Positions 53,508 to 62,217 of a stretch of 64,000 nucleotides of DNA are shown here, piece by piece. This DNA is from Roseobacter litoralis Och 149 (GTDB lineage: Bacteria; Pseudomonadota; Alphaproteobacteria; Rhodobacterales; Rhodobacteraceae): NCBI RefSeq assembly GCF_000154785.2, contig NC_015730.1:2914001-2978000 (forward strand). Reading direction: 5' to 3'. Numbering within the stretch: position 1 is the stretch's first letter; each line of letters opens with the position of its first letter. The translations under genes were made by a program, and so were the position numbers. The notes beneath the pieces are model-generated. The model was not told the DNA's origin, searched no databases, and was given only the letters and a program-made list of their open reading frames with translations.

Positions 53508-54536
53508 TCAGTGAGCGCGCAAGATACCCAGCAATTGGGCCATATCATCGGGCAAAGCCGCCTCAAACCGAAGGTGTTCCCCCGAAACAGGGTGCTCAAA
53601 GCCAAGAACCGCTGCATGCAGGGCCTGCCTTTTGAAACACTTCACCGCCTCCAGCGTCGCATCGGGGAGCGATTTGGCTGGCAGTTTGCGTTTACCGCCG
53701 TAGGTCGGATCGCCCACCAATGCATGGCCCGCATGCGCCATATGAACTCTGATCTGATGCGTACGCCCTGTCTCCAGCCAACACTCCATCAACGTGAGCA
53801 CGGGCGGCGTGCCATATCTCTCAACGCTGCGCGCGCGTGTTACCGCATGCCGTCCGCCCTGAAACAAAACCGCCTGTCGTTGCCGGTCGGTTTTATGGCG
53901 CGCCAGTTGTGTTGTCATTTTCAGGATGTTCCCGGCCTCGAACCGTGCCCCTTTGACCCCACGCAGGCGTGGATCATTTGCGTCGGGTGCCCCGTAGACG
54001 AGACAGTTGTAATACCGCTCGACCGTATGGGCTTGGAACTGCGCCGCCAGCCCGTGATGCGCGGCATCGGATTTCGCAACTACCAAGAGACCGCTGGTAT
54101 CTTTGTCGATCCGGTGCACGATACCGGGGCGCTTGAGACCGCCGACACCGGATAGGTCGTCCCCACAATGGGCCAGCAGTGCATTTACCAACGTGCCAGA
54201 CGGAGTGCCCGGTGCGGGGTGGACGACCATCCCAGCGGGCTTGTTGACGACAATCAGATCGGCATCCTCGTGGATAATGTCGAGCGGTATGTCTTCGGGC
54301 AAAATATGACTGTCCTGCGCTTCCTGCACATGGATGGTAACCTGAGCACCCGCCTCAATACGCGCCTTGGGGTTGTGCTGGACAACACCATCGACCCAGA
54401 CGCCGCCCTCATCAATCAAACGTGCAAGTCTTGTGCGCGAAAGTGCCGCCTCCACTGGCACATCGCGCGCCAGCGCTTTATCAAGACGCAGTGGCGGCGC
54501 TTCGTCGATCACGAATTGGATTTGACGCACGGACAT
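53508..54536 (-). CDS. rluD: RluA family 23S rRNA pseudouridine synthase (RluD type)
   Basis: A 342-residue enzyme from the ATG at 54536. An N-terminal S4 domain (LRLDKALARDVPVEAALSRT, about 12-70) precedes the catalytic domain, whose aspartate lies in HRIDKDTSGLLVVAKSD (about residue 145). RluD-type enzymes modify 23S rRNA helix 69. A longer frame to 54668 is rejected because the S4 domain begins right after the chosen start. It is divergent from the DUF6476 gene, and the two start codons overlap by two bases. Confidence 0.92.
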   Translation of the reverse strand: MSVRQIQFVIDEAPPLRLDKALARDVPVEAALSRTRLARLIDEGGVWVDGVVQHNPKARIEAGAQVTIHVQEAQDSHILPEDIPLDIIHEDADLIVVNKPAGMVVHPAPGTPSGTLVNALLAHCGDDLSGVGGLKRPGIVHRIDKDTSGLLVVAKSDAAHHGLAAQFQAHTVERYYNCLVYGAPDANDPRLRGVKGARFEAGNILKMTTQLARHKTDRQRQAVLFQGGRHAVTRARSVERYGTPPVLTLMECWLETGRTHQIRVHMAHAGHALVGDPTYGGKRKLPAKSLPDATLEAVKCFKRQALHAAVLGFEHPVSGEHLRFEAALPDDMAQLLGILRAH

Positions 54537-54843
54537 GATGACCCCTGAACTCACCCCCGACAGGGAGCCTGAAGAACCCGCAAACCTCAAGTTTTTGCGG
54601 CGTTTGGTGACGGTATTGACCGCCACGATGATTGCAGGCGTTCTACTGATCGTTGGGCTGATTGTCATCCGCTTCTATGATGTACCGCCGGTTTTACCTC
54701 AGAGCGTGTCTTTGCCGGACGGGGCACAGGCCGTGTCTTTCACACAAGGTCCCGACTGGTACGCAATTGTGACGGATGACAATCGCATCTTGATTTATGA
54801 TCGGATCACCGGTGCGCTTAAGCAAACCGTTACAATCGACTGA
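54535..54843 (+). CDS. DUF6476 family small membrane protein
   Basis: A 102-residue protein with one membrane helix (RLVTVLTATMIAGVLLIVGL and IVIRF, about 25-48) and a small beta-rich periplasmic part (QSVSLPDGAQAVSFTQGPDW, RILIYDRITG). I assign DUF6476 from memory of roseobacter proteins located divergent to rluD. Function unknown. It converges with the AraC gene, with only ten bases between stops. Confidence 0.75.
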   Translation: MMTPELTPDREPEEPANLKFLRRLVTVLTATMIAGVLLIVGLIVIRFYDVPPVLPQSVSLPDGAQAVSFTQGPDWYAIVTDDNRILIYDRITGALKQTVTID

Positions 54844-54853
54844 GGCCTGCCGC

Positions 54854-55933
54854 TCAGCTGCTTGTTTGACGGTACTCTCTGGGTGACAATCCCGTTTCGC
54901 GCTTGAAGGCTGTCGAGAAAGACGCGGAAGAACCATATCCGAGCCGCCAGCTGATCTCACCGATCTGCGACGTACTCTCGCGCAATTCACGCGCGGCGAC
55001 CCGCAAACGAACGTGGTTCAATATGCCCGAATAACTTGTTTCGGCCTCGTTCAACCGGCGCGCCAGCGTACGCTCGGACAGACCAAGAGCATTTGCGATA
55101 TCGCTGATCTTGGGCACTTCCTTTGCCAGCCCCGCCTCAATCAACACTTCGACTTTCTCTGCGGTGCTTGCTTCAGGGTGCGAAACCTGCGCCTCGATCG
55201 CTTTCGCCTGATCCAGCAGCAAGGCAAGCAGCACTTCATCGTTGGACACCATACACGCGTCCAGAATCGCAGGCGACATCGACATCTCGATATGATCGGC
55301 ACCAAACTCCACCACACACCCCATGCGAGATCGCACCTCCGACCCGATGGGCGGCCTGTGATAAGAAAAGCTGATCGTATCCGGATAGAATGCGCGCTTA
55401 GTGAAAGCGCGGATTTGCGCCGTGACACCTGCGTAGATCATTTCCGTGTGACGCGGGAACTCCAAAAGCTTGGCATCGGAGAGCACAAGCCTGAGGTTTG
55501 CTGAGTTTCCACTTTCATCCAGCACGAAATCCATCCCGGGTCTGACTGTGTGCAAATGATCTATTGCGAGGTTCAGCCCTTGCCGGAGCGTGCTTGAGTG
55601 TTCGGCAAGATATGCCGGTAAGGTTCCGGCGGAGCCATAGGTCAGGCCACAAGAAAATCCGAAATCGATATCACGCACAACACGGCTTGCCTCCTCGACG
55701 AATGCAGCTTCCTGATGTGTGGTGATCACTTCGGTGCGTTTTGCCGTCAAGGGATCCGGCATACCAAGATCATCCGCAATTTGGCGGACCGCATCTGCAG
55801 ATACCTGATGGCGCAATCGCAGTGCCGCATGGCTGGCCAGCGCGAGGTTAGGACCGATCATCTTCATATGCCGAAGGAATACACTTTGCCCGGCGTTGCG
55901 CAAGATCGGGCGGTACGGTCGGGTATTCCGCAC
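54854..55933 (-). CDS. AraC family transcriptional regulator
   Basis: Up to 359 residues from the ATG at 55933; ATGs at 55870 and 55864 are alternatives. The large N-terminal part is the arabinose-binding-like sensor domain of the OruR/ArgR-like AraC subgroup (FGFSCGLTYGSAGTLPAYLA). The last 100 residues are the two-helix-turn-helix AraC domain (ISDIANALGLSERTLARRLN and QIGEISWRLGYGSSASFSTA). The inducer and targets are not evident, and no enzyme gene is coupled to it. Confidence 0.9.
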   Translation of the reverse strand: MRNTRPYRPILRNAGQSVFLRHMKMIGPNLALASHAALRLRHQVSADAVRQIADDLGMPDPLTAKRTEVITTHQEAAFVEEASRVVRDIDFGFSCGLTYGSAGTLPAYLAEHSSTLRQGLNLAIDHLHTVRPGMDFVLDESGNSANLRLVLSDAKLLEFPRHTEMIYAGVTAQIRAFTKRAFYPDTISFSYHRPPIGSEVRSRMGCVVEFGADHIEMSMSPAILDACMVSNDEVLLALLLDQAKAIEAQVSHPEASTAEKVEVLIEAGLAKEVPKISDIANALGLSERTLARRLNEAETSYSGILNHVRLRVAARELRESTSQIGEISWRLGYGSSASFSTAFKRETGLSPREYRQTSS

Positions 55934-55977
55934 ACGAAAACGATAATAATCGTTCGGTCACATGAAGCGGTTTAAGG

Positions 55978-56054
55978 TGGTACCACCTCCCCGGCTTGAA
56001 CGGGGGACCTCCTGATCCACAATCAGGCGCTCTAACCAACTGAGCTAAGGCGGC
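55978..56054 (-). tRNA. tRNA-His (anticodon GTG)
   Basis: Minus-strand cloverleaf with acceptor GCCGCCT pairing with AGGTGGT (two G-T wobbles), anticodon arm CTGATTGTGGATCAG with anticodon GTG, T-arm CCCCG-TTCAAGC-CGGGG, and an encoded CCA. The anticodon assigns histidine. No integrase or att repeat is seen beside it. Confidence 0.95.
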
Positions 56055-56097
56055 ACTGCGCTGGATTTAGCTGCCGCGCCTGCGAATTGCAAGAGGG

Positions 56098-56580
56098 TTA
56101 AAAGGGGTAGGTGTAAGTCTCAACGATCAATTCCTGCCCGAACGATCGCACTGGTTTGGTCTCAATGCACTGCCATCCCTGTGCTTTGTACAAAGCGCAG
56201 GCGGCTTTATGGCTTTGGTGGGTCCAAAGTCGCATACCTGAATAGCCATGCTCTTGTGCGAATTGCATGCAATGAAGCAACATGCGCAGGCCCAGCCCCT
56301 TGCCGCGTGCCCCCGGAACCAGCAGGAACAGGCGCAGTTGCGCCGTCTCCTCATCCAAACGCACGCAAAAAATCGAGCCCAGCCGCAATCCGTTCTCCTC
56401 TGCAATCCACCCCCGCTCATATCGCGGGTCATGGCTTGCCAGAAAATCGTCCAGCACCTGCTGGACCAAATCACCAAAGCTGTCGTCAAATCCGTCCGTC
56501 TGCGCGTAGATCGTACGGTGTTCAGCCACCAGCCATTCCCGGTCTTCCGGCCTGACTTTTCTGAGAATCAGGTTTTTCAT
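56098..56580 (-). CDS. GNAT family N-acetyltransferase
   Basis: A 160-residue acetyltransferase. It opens with LILRKVRPEDREWLVAEHRT and the acetyl-CoA loop is LFLLVPGARGKGLGLRMLLH (R/Q-x-x-G-x-G/A). MRLWTHQSHKAACALYKAQG is the usual last helix. Substrate unknown. The protein has a MarR-fusion-like C-terminal acetyltransferase look but no DNA-binding part is attached. Start ATG at 56580. Confidence 0.9.
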   Translation of the reverse strand: MKNLILRKVRPEDREWLVAEHRTIYAQTDGFDDSFGDLVQQVLDDFLASHDPRYERGWIAEENGLRLGSIFCVRLDEETAQLRLFLLVPGARGKGLGLRMLLHCMQFAQEHGYSGMRLWTHQSHKAACALYKAQGWQCIETKPVRSFGQELIVETYTYPF

Positions 56581-56659
56581 ATCCCCAGATGATACCCCCT
56601 ATACTTGCGTTGCAAGGCTGTACGCGCTAGCCATGCCGCAATATGTAAAGGAGGCCGCG

Positions 56660-56845
56660 ATGGGCATTGATACCGAACGGGACATTGAGGCAAACCTGCA
56701 AATCGGCCCGACAAATCAAGGCATGGTGCGCATCTTCGTGGAAGCTGATGGCGCTGAGATTCCAATGGATTTTACGCCAGATGACGCCGAAGAAATTGCT
56801 GAGGAAATCGTGGCTGCCGCCAACCGGGCGCGGGCGGTGAAGTAA
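56660..56845 (+). CDS. DUF6324 family small protein
   Basis: A 61-residue protein from the ATG at 56660, chosen because a very strong TAAAGGAGG lies just upstream (56646-56654). It begins GIDTERDIEANLQIGPTNQG and ends with an acidic helix (PDDAEEIAEEIVAAANRARA). I recognise it as the DUF6324 type of alphaproteobacterial small proteins. Function unknown. Confidence 0.78.
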   Translation: MGIDTERDIEANLQIGPTNQGMVRIFVEADGAEIPMDFTPDDAEEIAEEIVAAANRARAVK

Positions 56846-56856
56846 GCCCGCAGCGA

Positions 56857-57315
56857 TCAGGGCCCCGCCAATTGCATGTCCGGATCGCGTAAATTATGCA
56901 GCCGACGCGCTGCAGTTGTCGCAAATTTCTGAACAAGCTGTTTACGTCGTGCCGGTACCAGTTTGTGTTCAGGACCCATGCGCATGATTTCTCCGCCATA
57001 AGGGTCCGCGATGATCAGACCGGATGTATCTGGCAGAAGCTCGGTCGGAAAATCTGTGTCTACCGCCCAGAAAAAACGATCACACCACGCGAGGTATCCT
57101 TGCCATTTGTGATCCGAAAGGAAATCGGCGCGGCTGGATTTACACTCCACAATCCAGATCTCGCTTTTTCCGCCAAGCGCCATGACGTCGACGCGCAGGC
57201 CGCGCGACGGTACGAGTTCTTCAATCGTGACCAGTCCGTGGCTTGCCAGCAAACGCGACACGCCGCGCGCCAGCAGCTGTCCACGCGATAAAACACATGT
57301 GTTTTCGACATCCAT
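56857..57315 (-). CDS. mmcB: MmcB-type DNA repair protein
   Basis: A 152-residue protein of the PD-(D/E)XK-like group formerly DUF1052. The candidate catalytic set is Asp in GLRVDVMAL, and Glu and Lys in IWIVECKSS (about residues 55-63), followed by DHKWQGYLAWCDRFFWAVDT. MmcB is part of the SOS-linked repair set in Caulobacter and relatives and is thought to act in interstrand or mutagenic repair. Start ATG at 57315. It converges with the DUF6324 gene. Confidence 0.82.
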   Translation of the reverse strand: MDVENTCVLSRGQLLARGVSRLLASHGLVTIEELVPSRGLRVDVMALGGKSEIWIVECKSSRADFLSDHKWQGYLAWCDRFFWAVDTDFPTELLPDTSGLIIADPYGGEIMRMGPEHKLVPARRKQLVQKFATTAARRLHNLRDPDMQLAGP

Positions 57316-57437
57316 ACCGGAAATATGAACAAAATAAGAACACCGCGCAACAGTAATATCGCGTAATGCGCCGCTTGCCCTTGTTCTCGGAGCAAGCCCG
57401 GCCTAAATGGTAAGGTGTGACGGGTGCTGCTTCTCTC

Positions 57438-57578
57438 GTGACTGGTTACGTTCCAGTGGCCTTAAGCAAATCCGAGGGAGCTGGCTCTGTCCTGGCCCTG
57501 GCCTGGTTACCTGGCGCCCACCTGTACATACAGGTCCTCGGGAATATAAAACCAAAACGGTTACTGCGGGCCCGTCAC
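57438..57578 (+). ncRNA. ssrS: 6S RNA candidate
   Basis: The stretch folds into the 6S architecture. Outer stem GTGAC (57438-57442) with GTCAC (57574-57578); closing stem CAGTGGCC (57454-57461) with GGTTACTG (57559-57566); a large central bubble (TTAAGCAAAT opposite GAATATAAAACCAAAAC); then a perfect CCGAGG (57472-57477) with CCTCGG (57536-57541) leading to a long terminal hairpin that includes CACCTGTACATACAGGT. 6S RNA mimics an open promoter and binds housekeeping RNA polymerase. Exact ends are not known. The assignment rests on structure and on the CACCT/AGGTCC segment that I recall from alphaproteobacterial 6S RNAs. Confidence 0.68.
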
Positions 57579-57607
57579 ACCCGCATCAATCAACCGACAA
57601 ACAGAAA

Positions 57608-57721
57608 TCAACGGCGGCGCAGTTGGTCCTTTTTACGCTCCACGCGCACAGGAATAAGAAGTTCCTGTTGTTGAGGTTGTGCAAACAAAGACCGAAAGAA
57701 CGATATGATGGCGTCAAACAT
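57608..57721 (-). CDS. 37-residue small protein
   Basis: An ATG at 57721 preceded by AAAGGAG with seven bases spacing opens a 37-codon frame. The product has an amphipathic, phenylalanine-rich N-terminus (MFDAIISFFRSLFAQPQQQE), then LLIPVRVERKKDQ and an RRR end. The excellent ribosome-binding site is the main support. It lies just downstream of the 6S RNA candidate and convergent to it. It could be a membrane-associated peptide. Function unknown. Confidence 0.6.
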   Translation of the reverse strand: MFDAIISFFRSLFAQPQQQELLIPVRVERKKDQLRRR

Positions 57722-57845
57722 TACTGCTCTCCTTTGATCATAAGATGGCATTTGGAAAAAAAATGTCCAGTGCCTAGGCCACAGGATATGGCGATTAAAG
57801 CGATCTTAGGCAGTATTTCTTAATATTTCGCCACAAAAGAGTGAT

Positions 57846-58100
57846 CTAGCGGCTGCTTTCATCCAGTTCGGATGGATCAACGCGCACCATCTGCGACAAT
57901 GCCCAGGCAAATTGAACGCCGGAAAAGACGATTCCATTCAGGATCCAGAACGCAACGGTGGCCAAAACGCCGATATCTGATGTGCCAACCAGATGGCGCA
58001 GGTTTGCAACATTGAAGGCAAGGATCAACGCCACAAAGGCCAGCGAAATGCCAAAGCCGTTCAGGGCACTCATCAGGTAGAGTTTGAAAACACGTGGCAT
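57846..58100 (-). CDS. Small two-helix membrane protein
   Basis: An 84-residue protein from the ATG at 58100. Two hydrophobic spans are visible (ALNGFGISLAFVALILAFNV and VLATVAFWILNGIVFSGVQF). It is the last gene of the minus-strand rib-nusB run, 54 bp after nusB. I do not recognise a family and cannot assign a role. Confidence 0.75.
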   Translation of the reverse strand: MPRVFKLYLMSALNGFGISLAFVALILAFNVANLRHLVGTSDIGVLATVAFWILNGIVFSGVQFAWALSQMVRVDPSELDESSR

Positions 58101-58154
58101 GACTGTCGCTCCTTCAGAGCAGAAACGTAGCCCCCTAGACGGCCCCGGCAAGCC

Positions 58155-58637
58155 TCAAAAGGCGTCGGGTCGGGCCTCGCGTGCCATGTGATCCAGCACA
58201 CCGTTGACCAGTTTCGGCTCTTTTCCGTCCTCAAAAAATGCGCGCGCAACATCGACATACTCGGAAATCACAACCTTTGGCGGCGTGTCTTTACCATTCA
58301 ATTCGGCGCCAGCCGCGCGAAACAGGGCGCGCAAGGTCGGATCAATGCGCCCCAAAGGCCATTTGGCCACCAATGCACGGTCAGTCATCTGATCTATCGG
58401 GGCCTGAAAGTTCACTGCCCCCTCGATGACCGTATCAAACAGGTCAACATCACCATCCAACATCTCTTGCCCGTCGTATGTCTCACCGAAGCGGTGCTCG
58501 AGAAATTCCCGCCGCACGATTTCAATGGTCTGGCCTGAATGCTCCATCTGAAACAGCGCCTGCACCGCATAAAGGCGCGCGGCGGATTTCATCTTGCGGC
58601 GCTGATTGCCCGACAGGTTCCCGTGAAACGCGCTCAT
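58155..58637 (-). CDS. nusB: Transcription antitermination factor NusB
   Basis: A 160-residue all-helical protein (KMKSAARLYAVQALFQMEHS at the start, LRALFRAAGAEL, VVISEYVDVARAFFEDGKEP and KLVNGVLDHMAREAR). NusB with NusE (S10) binds boxA RNA for rRNA antitermination. Its ATG overlaps the ribH stop (ATGA), the common ribH-nusB arrangement. Confidence 0.95.
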   Translation of the reverse strand: MSAFHGNLSGNQRRKMKSAARLYAVQALFQMEHSGQTIEIVRREFLEHRFGETYDGQEMLDGDVDLFDTVIEGAVNFQAPIDQMTDRALVAKWPLGRIDPTLRALFRAAGAELNGKDTPPKVVISEYVDVARAFFEDGKEPKLVNGVLDHMAREARPDAF

Positions 58638-59185
58638 ACCGTGTCAGTTCCGTCTATATCGCCGGCCATTTGGATCGTTTGCCCCAGCGGCTTGAAGCCA
58701 ATGCCCTTGCTCTCGGAGGACCACTTACGCGCCAGTGCGATCAGATGCAACGCCGCAGCAGCCGCCCCGCCACCTTTGTTCTGACCGGAGACATCTGCGC
58801 GTGCTTCGGCCTGCGCGCGCGTTTCAACTGTCAGGATGCCATTGCCAATGCACAGCCCCTGCAGCCCCAAAAGCTGCAATGCACGGCTGCTGTCGTTGCA
58901 CACCGTCTCATAATGGGTTGTCTCGCCACGGATCACACAACCCAAAGCCACATAGCCATCAAAATTACTGCGCCGGTCCGCCATGCCAATTGCCGTCGGC
59001 ACCTCAAGCGCGCCGGGCATTTCCGCCACTTCCCAAGACCCGCCAGCCGCTTCAATCTCGGCTTTGGCCCCTGCCACCAGGCTATCCGCGATGTCCTTGT
59101 AATAGGGTGCGACCACGATCAGAATCTTCACCGGCTTTTCGAATGTCGGACGCGGCAAGACGTAATGCTGTTCTTGAGCAGCCAT
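58634..59185 (-). CDS. ribH: 6,7-dimethyl-8-ribityllumazine synthase
   Basis: A 183-residue enzyme that condenses the ribB product with the pyrimidine intermediate of riboflavin synthesis. Key segments are EMPGALEVPTAIGMA, GYVALGCVIRGETTHYETVC (with the catalytic His), and CIGNGILTVET. Longer than the 150-160 residues usual for the family by a C-terminal Gly/Ala-rich and charged tail. It lies three bases after ribB and overlaps nusB. Confidence 0.95.
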   Translation of the reverse strand: MAAQEQHYVLPRPTFEKPVKILIVVAPYYKDIADSLVAGAKAEIEAAGGSWEVAEMPGALEVPTAIGMADRRSNFDGYVALGCVIRGETTHYETVCNDSSRALQLLGLQGLCIGNGILTVETRAQAEARADVSGQNKGGGAAAAALHLIALARKWSSESKGIGFKPLGQTIQMAGDIDGTDTV

Positions 59186-59188
59186 GGT

Positions 59189-60313
59189 TCAGTCCTTTGT
59201 AATCGGGCGGGTGCCGATGATGGAAAGGTTATACGCTTCAAGCCCGAGGTATTTCGTCTGCGGGCTGTCGGTCAGCAGGATAAGTTCGTGCAGCCCCATG
59301 GTCGACATGATCTGCGCGCCGACCCCTGTGCGTTTGATCGTGCGGGGCCCATCCTCGTCATCGTCGTCCAGACGCAGTTTCGGGTGCGGTTCGCGAAACA
59401 GCAAGACCGCACCACGCCCTTCCTCGGCGATGATCTGCATGGCGCGCGGCAGCTCATCCGCCGGGCTGGGACCAAGGCCCAGAACGTCTTCCAGCGCGTT
59501 CAGAGCATGGGTGCGCACCAGCACCGGTTCCGGTGTCGAAATATCACCCTTGGACAGCATGACATGATCGGTGCCGGTCATCTCATCCGAGAAAATCCGC
59601 ATACACCACTCACCGCCAAAGACGGAACTGACCATCCGCTCATCCCGCAGGCGCAGCAAGTTGTCGTGTTTGTGGCGATAGGCGATCAGATCGCTGATCG
59701 TGCCGATCTTCAGGTCGTGTTCCTGCGCAAAGCTCACAAGATCGGGCAAACGCGCCATTTCGCCATCCGGCTTCATGATCTCGCAGATCACGCCAGAGGG
59801 ATGCAGCCCGGCCAAGCGGCTGATATCAACCGCGGCTTCGGTATGCCCGGCCCGCGCCAGCACCCCGCCCGCACGTGCACGCAACGGAAAGATATGACCC
59901 GGCGTTGCAATATCTGCCTGACCCTTGTCCTCATCAATGGCGATGGCGACCGTCAGCGCCCGGTCTGGGGCCGAAATGCCGGTGCTGACACCTTCGCGCG
60001 CCTCGATCGATACGGTAAAAGCCGTCTCATGGCGCGACGAATTGTTGACCGCCATCATCGGCAGACCCAAGGTATCGATACGCTCGGACGTCATCGGCAG
60101 ACAAATCAGCCCACGGCCATGGGTGGCCATGAAGTTGATCACCTGTGCATCCGCAAATTGCGCAGGGATCACCAGATCGCCTTCATTCTCACGGTCTTCA
60201 TGATCGACCAGAATGAACATCCGACCGTGACGCGCATCCTCAATGATCGCTTCGATGGGTGAGATGCTGTCGCGCAACTCACGCTCAATTGGGCCGGATG
60301 TTTCAAATGTCAT
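59189..60313 (-). CDS. ribB: 3,4-dihydroxy-2-butanone 4-phosphate synthase with degenerate RibA domain
   Basis: A 374-residue protein from the ATG at 60313 (GTG at 60322 possible). The first 205 residues are a normal RibB domain (MFILVDHEDRENEGDLVIPA, HGRGLICLPMTSERID, GHIFPLRARAGGVLARAGHT, EIMKPDGEMARLPDL). The C-terminal 165 residues line up with GTP cyclohydrolase II, but the zinc-binding cysteine cluster of RibA is missing and the segment is shortened (PVLVRTHALNALEDVLGLGP). So only the RibB activity is expected, and a separate GTP cyclohydrolase must exist elsewhere. Transcribed with ribE and ribH. Confidence 0.92.
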   Translation of the reverse strand: MTFETSGPIERELRDSISPIEAIIEDARHGRMFILVDHEDRENEGDLVIPAQFADAQVINFMATHGRGLICLPMTSERIDTLGLPMMAVNNSSRHETAFTVSIEAREGVSTGISAPDRALTVAIAIDEDKGQADIATPGHIFPLRARAGGVLARAGHTEAAVDISRLAGLHPSGVICEIMKPDGEMARLPDLVSFAQEHDLKIGTISDLIAYRHKHDNLLRLRDERMVSSVFGGEWCMRIFSDEMTGTDHVMLSKGDISTPEPVLVRTHALNALEDVLGLGPSPADELPRAMQIIAEEGRGAVLLFREPHPKLRLDDDDEDGPRTIKRTGVGAQIMSTMGLHELILLTDSPQTKYLGLEAYNLSIIGTRPITKD

Positions 60314-60383
60314 AGCAAGCACGCCTCTTTGTCTGGGACAGGCTCATAGACCAAGCCAGAAGGCTTGACCAGCCGCCCCCGGT

Positions 60384-60977
60384 TCAATGCGCAGGCATTT
60401 CCGCAAGGCGCGCGACGTAACGGGCCAGCGTGTCGATTTCGAGGTTCACGGCGTCCCCAACGCTGACCCCACCCCATGTCGTAACTTCTTTCGTATGGGG
60501 GATGAAGTTGATTCCGAAGTCCCTGCCGTCGACCTCGTTCACCGTTAAAGAGGTCCCGTTGAGGGCCACCGACCCTTTCGGTGCGATGAACCGTGCCAGT
60601 GCCTCAGGTGCGCGCAATGTCACCCGCGTGCTATCGCCCTCATCCATCACCGCGACGACTTCGGCAACACCGTCCACATGCCCCGACACGATATGACCGC
60701 CCAACTCATCCCCCACACGCAAGGCACGTTCGAGATTGACGTGACCGCCGACCGCCCAATGGGTGAGGTTCGTCTTGCTCACGGTCTCGGCGCTGATCTG
60801 CACATCATACCAATCCGGCCCGAGATCAACCACGGTCAGGCAGACACCATCCGACGCGATGGAGGCCCCCATATCAATGCCGGACGTATCATAACCCGTG
60901 CGAATGCGCGCCCGCAGATCGCCCTCCTGTTTGAGGTCGATGATTGTGCCGATGTCGGTAATGATTCCCGTAAACAT
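60384..60977 (-). CDS. ribE: Riboflavin synthase alpha subunit
   Basis: A 197-residue enzyme, two similar beta barrels, that dismutates two lumazines into riboflavin. The MFTGIITDIGTI start, SIASDGVCLTVVDLG, NLERALRVGDELGGHIVSGH and the second-barrel VALNGTSLTVNEVDG are all typical. Start ATG at 60977. It is 70 bp from ribB downstream and 139 bp from ribD upstream on the same strand. No RFN riboswitch core was found in either gap. Confidence 0.95.
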   Translation of the reverse strand: MFTGIITDIGTIIDLKQEGDLRARIRTGYDTSGIDMGASIASDGVCLTVVDLGPDWYDVQISAETVSKTNLTHWAVGGHVNLERALRVGDELGGHIVSGHVDGVAEVVAVMDEGDSTRVTLRAPEALARFIAPKGSVALNGTSLTVNEVDGRDFGINFIPHTKEVTTWGGVSVGDAVNLEIDTLARYVARLAEMPAH

Positions 60978-61116
60978 GAAAGCTCCGCCGTGCTGGTGTT
61001 TGTGATGACGTAGCGGGGAGACCCAAAGCTGACAAGCCCCTGCAGCGCGTCATGGCCTTATGGCTGCCGTTGATGCACCGCGCAAAGCGTGGCAGAACCG
61101 CTCATCGCGACGCGTG

Positions 61117-62217
61117 TCAATCAGGCTGCGCGCGCTCCCAGATATGCATGATGTCCGAACCGATGCGCTGCGTGCTGCGCAGGCCATATCGCGGCGCGCG
61201 CGACAAGTTGCTCAGCCCCAAGGCGCCAATCGACGGCAACCCCTCTGCCCCGATCGCCAGACCTGCGGTGAAGCCGATCAACTCATCCACGAGGTCAGCC
61301 TCGAACAGGGACGCCGCCAAGGCGCTGCCCCCTTCGCAAAAGATCCGCGTCAGACCATGCCCCGCCAGTTGGCGCATCACATCCGCAGGGTCCAATTGCC
61401 CACCCTTCGCCGCGCAGGGCAACAGAACTGCCCCCAAATCCTGCCAGGTTCGGATGAGCTGCGGGTCGGCGTCCTTGCCATGACATAAGATCACCGGCAC
61501 TTCAGTCGCCGTGCGGGCCAAGACCCCCATCAGCGGCACATCGAGCCTGCGGCTGATCACAACACGCGCGGGTTGCCACGCGGTGCCGAGGTCCCGGACG
61601 GTCAGCGCCGGGTCATCCTTGCGCGCCGTACCTGCGCCCACCATCACCGCATCGTGTCGCGCGCGCAATGCATGCACCACGCGGCGCGCCTGCCGGCCTG
61701 TGATCCACTTGCTCTCGCCTGTGCCGGTTGCAATGCGCCCGTCAAAGCTGCCTGCAAGCTTGAGCGTCATGAAGGGGCGATCCAGTTCCACGCGCGCAAA
61801 AAAGCCCGCGTTGTCCCGGCGCGCCTGCGCTTCCAAAATGCCTGACTGAACATGGATGCCCGCCTGTTCCAAGGCGCGAAAACCAGCACCGTGCACCCTT
61901 GGGTCAGGGTCCCCGGTGGCCGCGAAAACACGCGCAACGCCCGCCTTGACCAACGCCGCTGCGCAGGGTGGGGTCTTGCCGTGATGTGCGCAAGGCTCCA
62001 GCGTCACATAGACATCGGCACCGCGCGCCTGCGCACCGGCTTGCGCCAGGGCCTGCGTCTCGGCATGCGGGCGGCCCCCCGGTTGGGTCCAGCCGCGCCC
62101 GACAACCCGGTCCTCTTTGACAATCACACAGCCCACAGCCGGGTTCGGCCAAACACGGCCCAACCCCCGCCGCCCCAACGACAGGGCCAGCGCCATGTAG
62201 CGGGACGCCTCGGTCAC
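61117..62217 (-). CDS. ribD: Bifunctional pyrimidine deaminase/reductase
   Basis: A 366-residue riboflavin enzyme. The N-terminal deaminase has the zinc motif PHAETQAL (about residue 50) and [12 protein letters not shown] (about 75-86). The C-terminal reductase starts near residue 150 ([33 protein letters not shown], and [13 protein letters not shown]). It starts with a GTG at 62217, which overlaps the nrdR stop (GTGA), so nrdR and ribD are coupled. Confidence 0.95.
   Translation of the reverse strand: MTEASRYMALALSLGRRGLGRVWPNPAVGCVIVKEDRVVGRGWTQPGGRPHAETQALAQAGAQARGADVYVTLEPCAHHGKTPPCAAALVKAGVARVFAATGDPDPRVHGAGFRALEQAGIHVQSGILEAQARRDNAGFFARVELDRPFMTLKLAGSFDGRIATGTGESKWITGRQARRVVHALRARHDAVMVGAGTARKDDPALTVRDLGTAWQPARVVISRRLDVPLMGVLARTATEVPVILCHGKDADPQLIRTWQDLGAVLLPCAAKGGQLDPADVMRQLAGHGLTRIFCEGGSALAASLFEADLVDELIGFTAGLAIGAEGLPSIGALGLSNLSRAPRYGLRSTQRIGSDIMHIWERAQPD

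Noticed and set aside
58478..60262. A 594-codon plus-strand frame
   Set aside because: It runs antisense across nusB, ribH and ribB, all firm genes; it has no ribosome-binding site and looks like a GC-rich shadow.
60978..61116. An FMN riboswitch near the rib genes
   Set aside because: The conserved RFN core words are absent from this gap and from 60314-60383.
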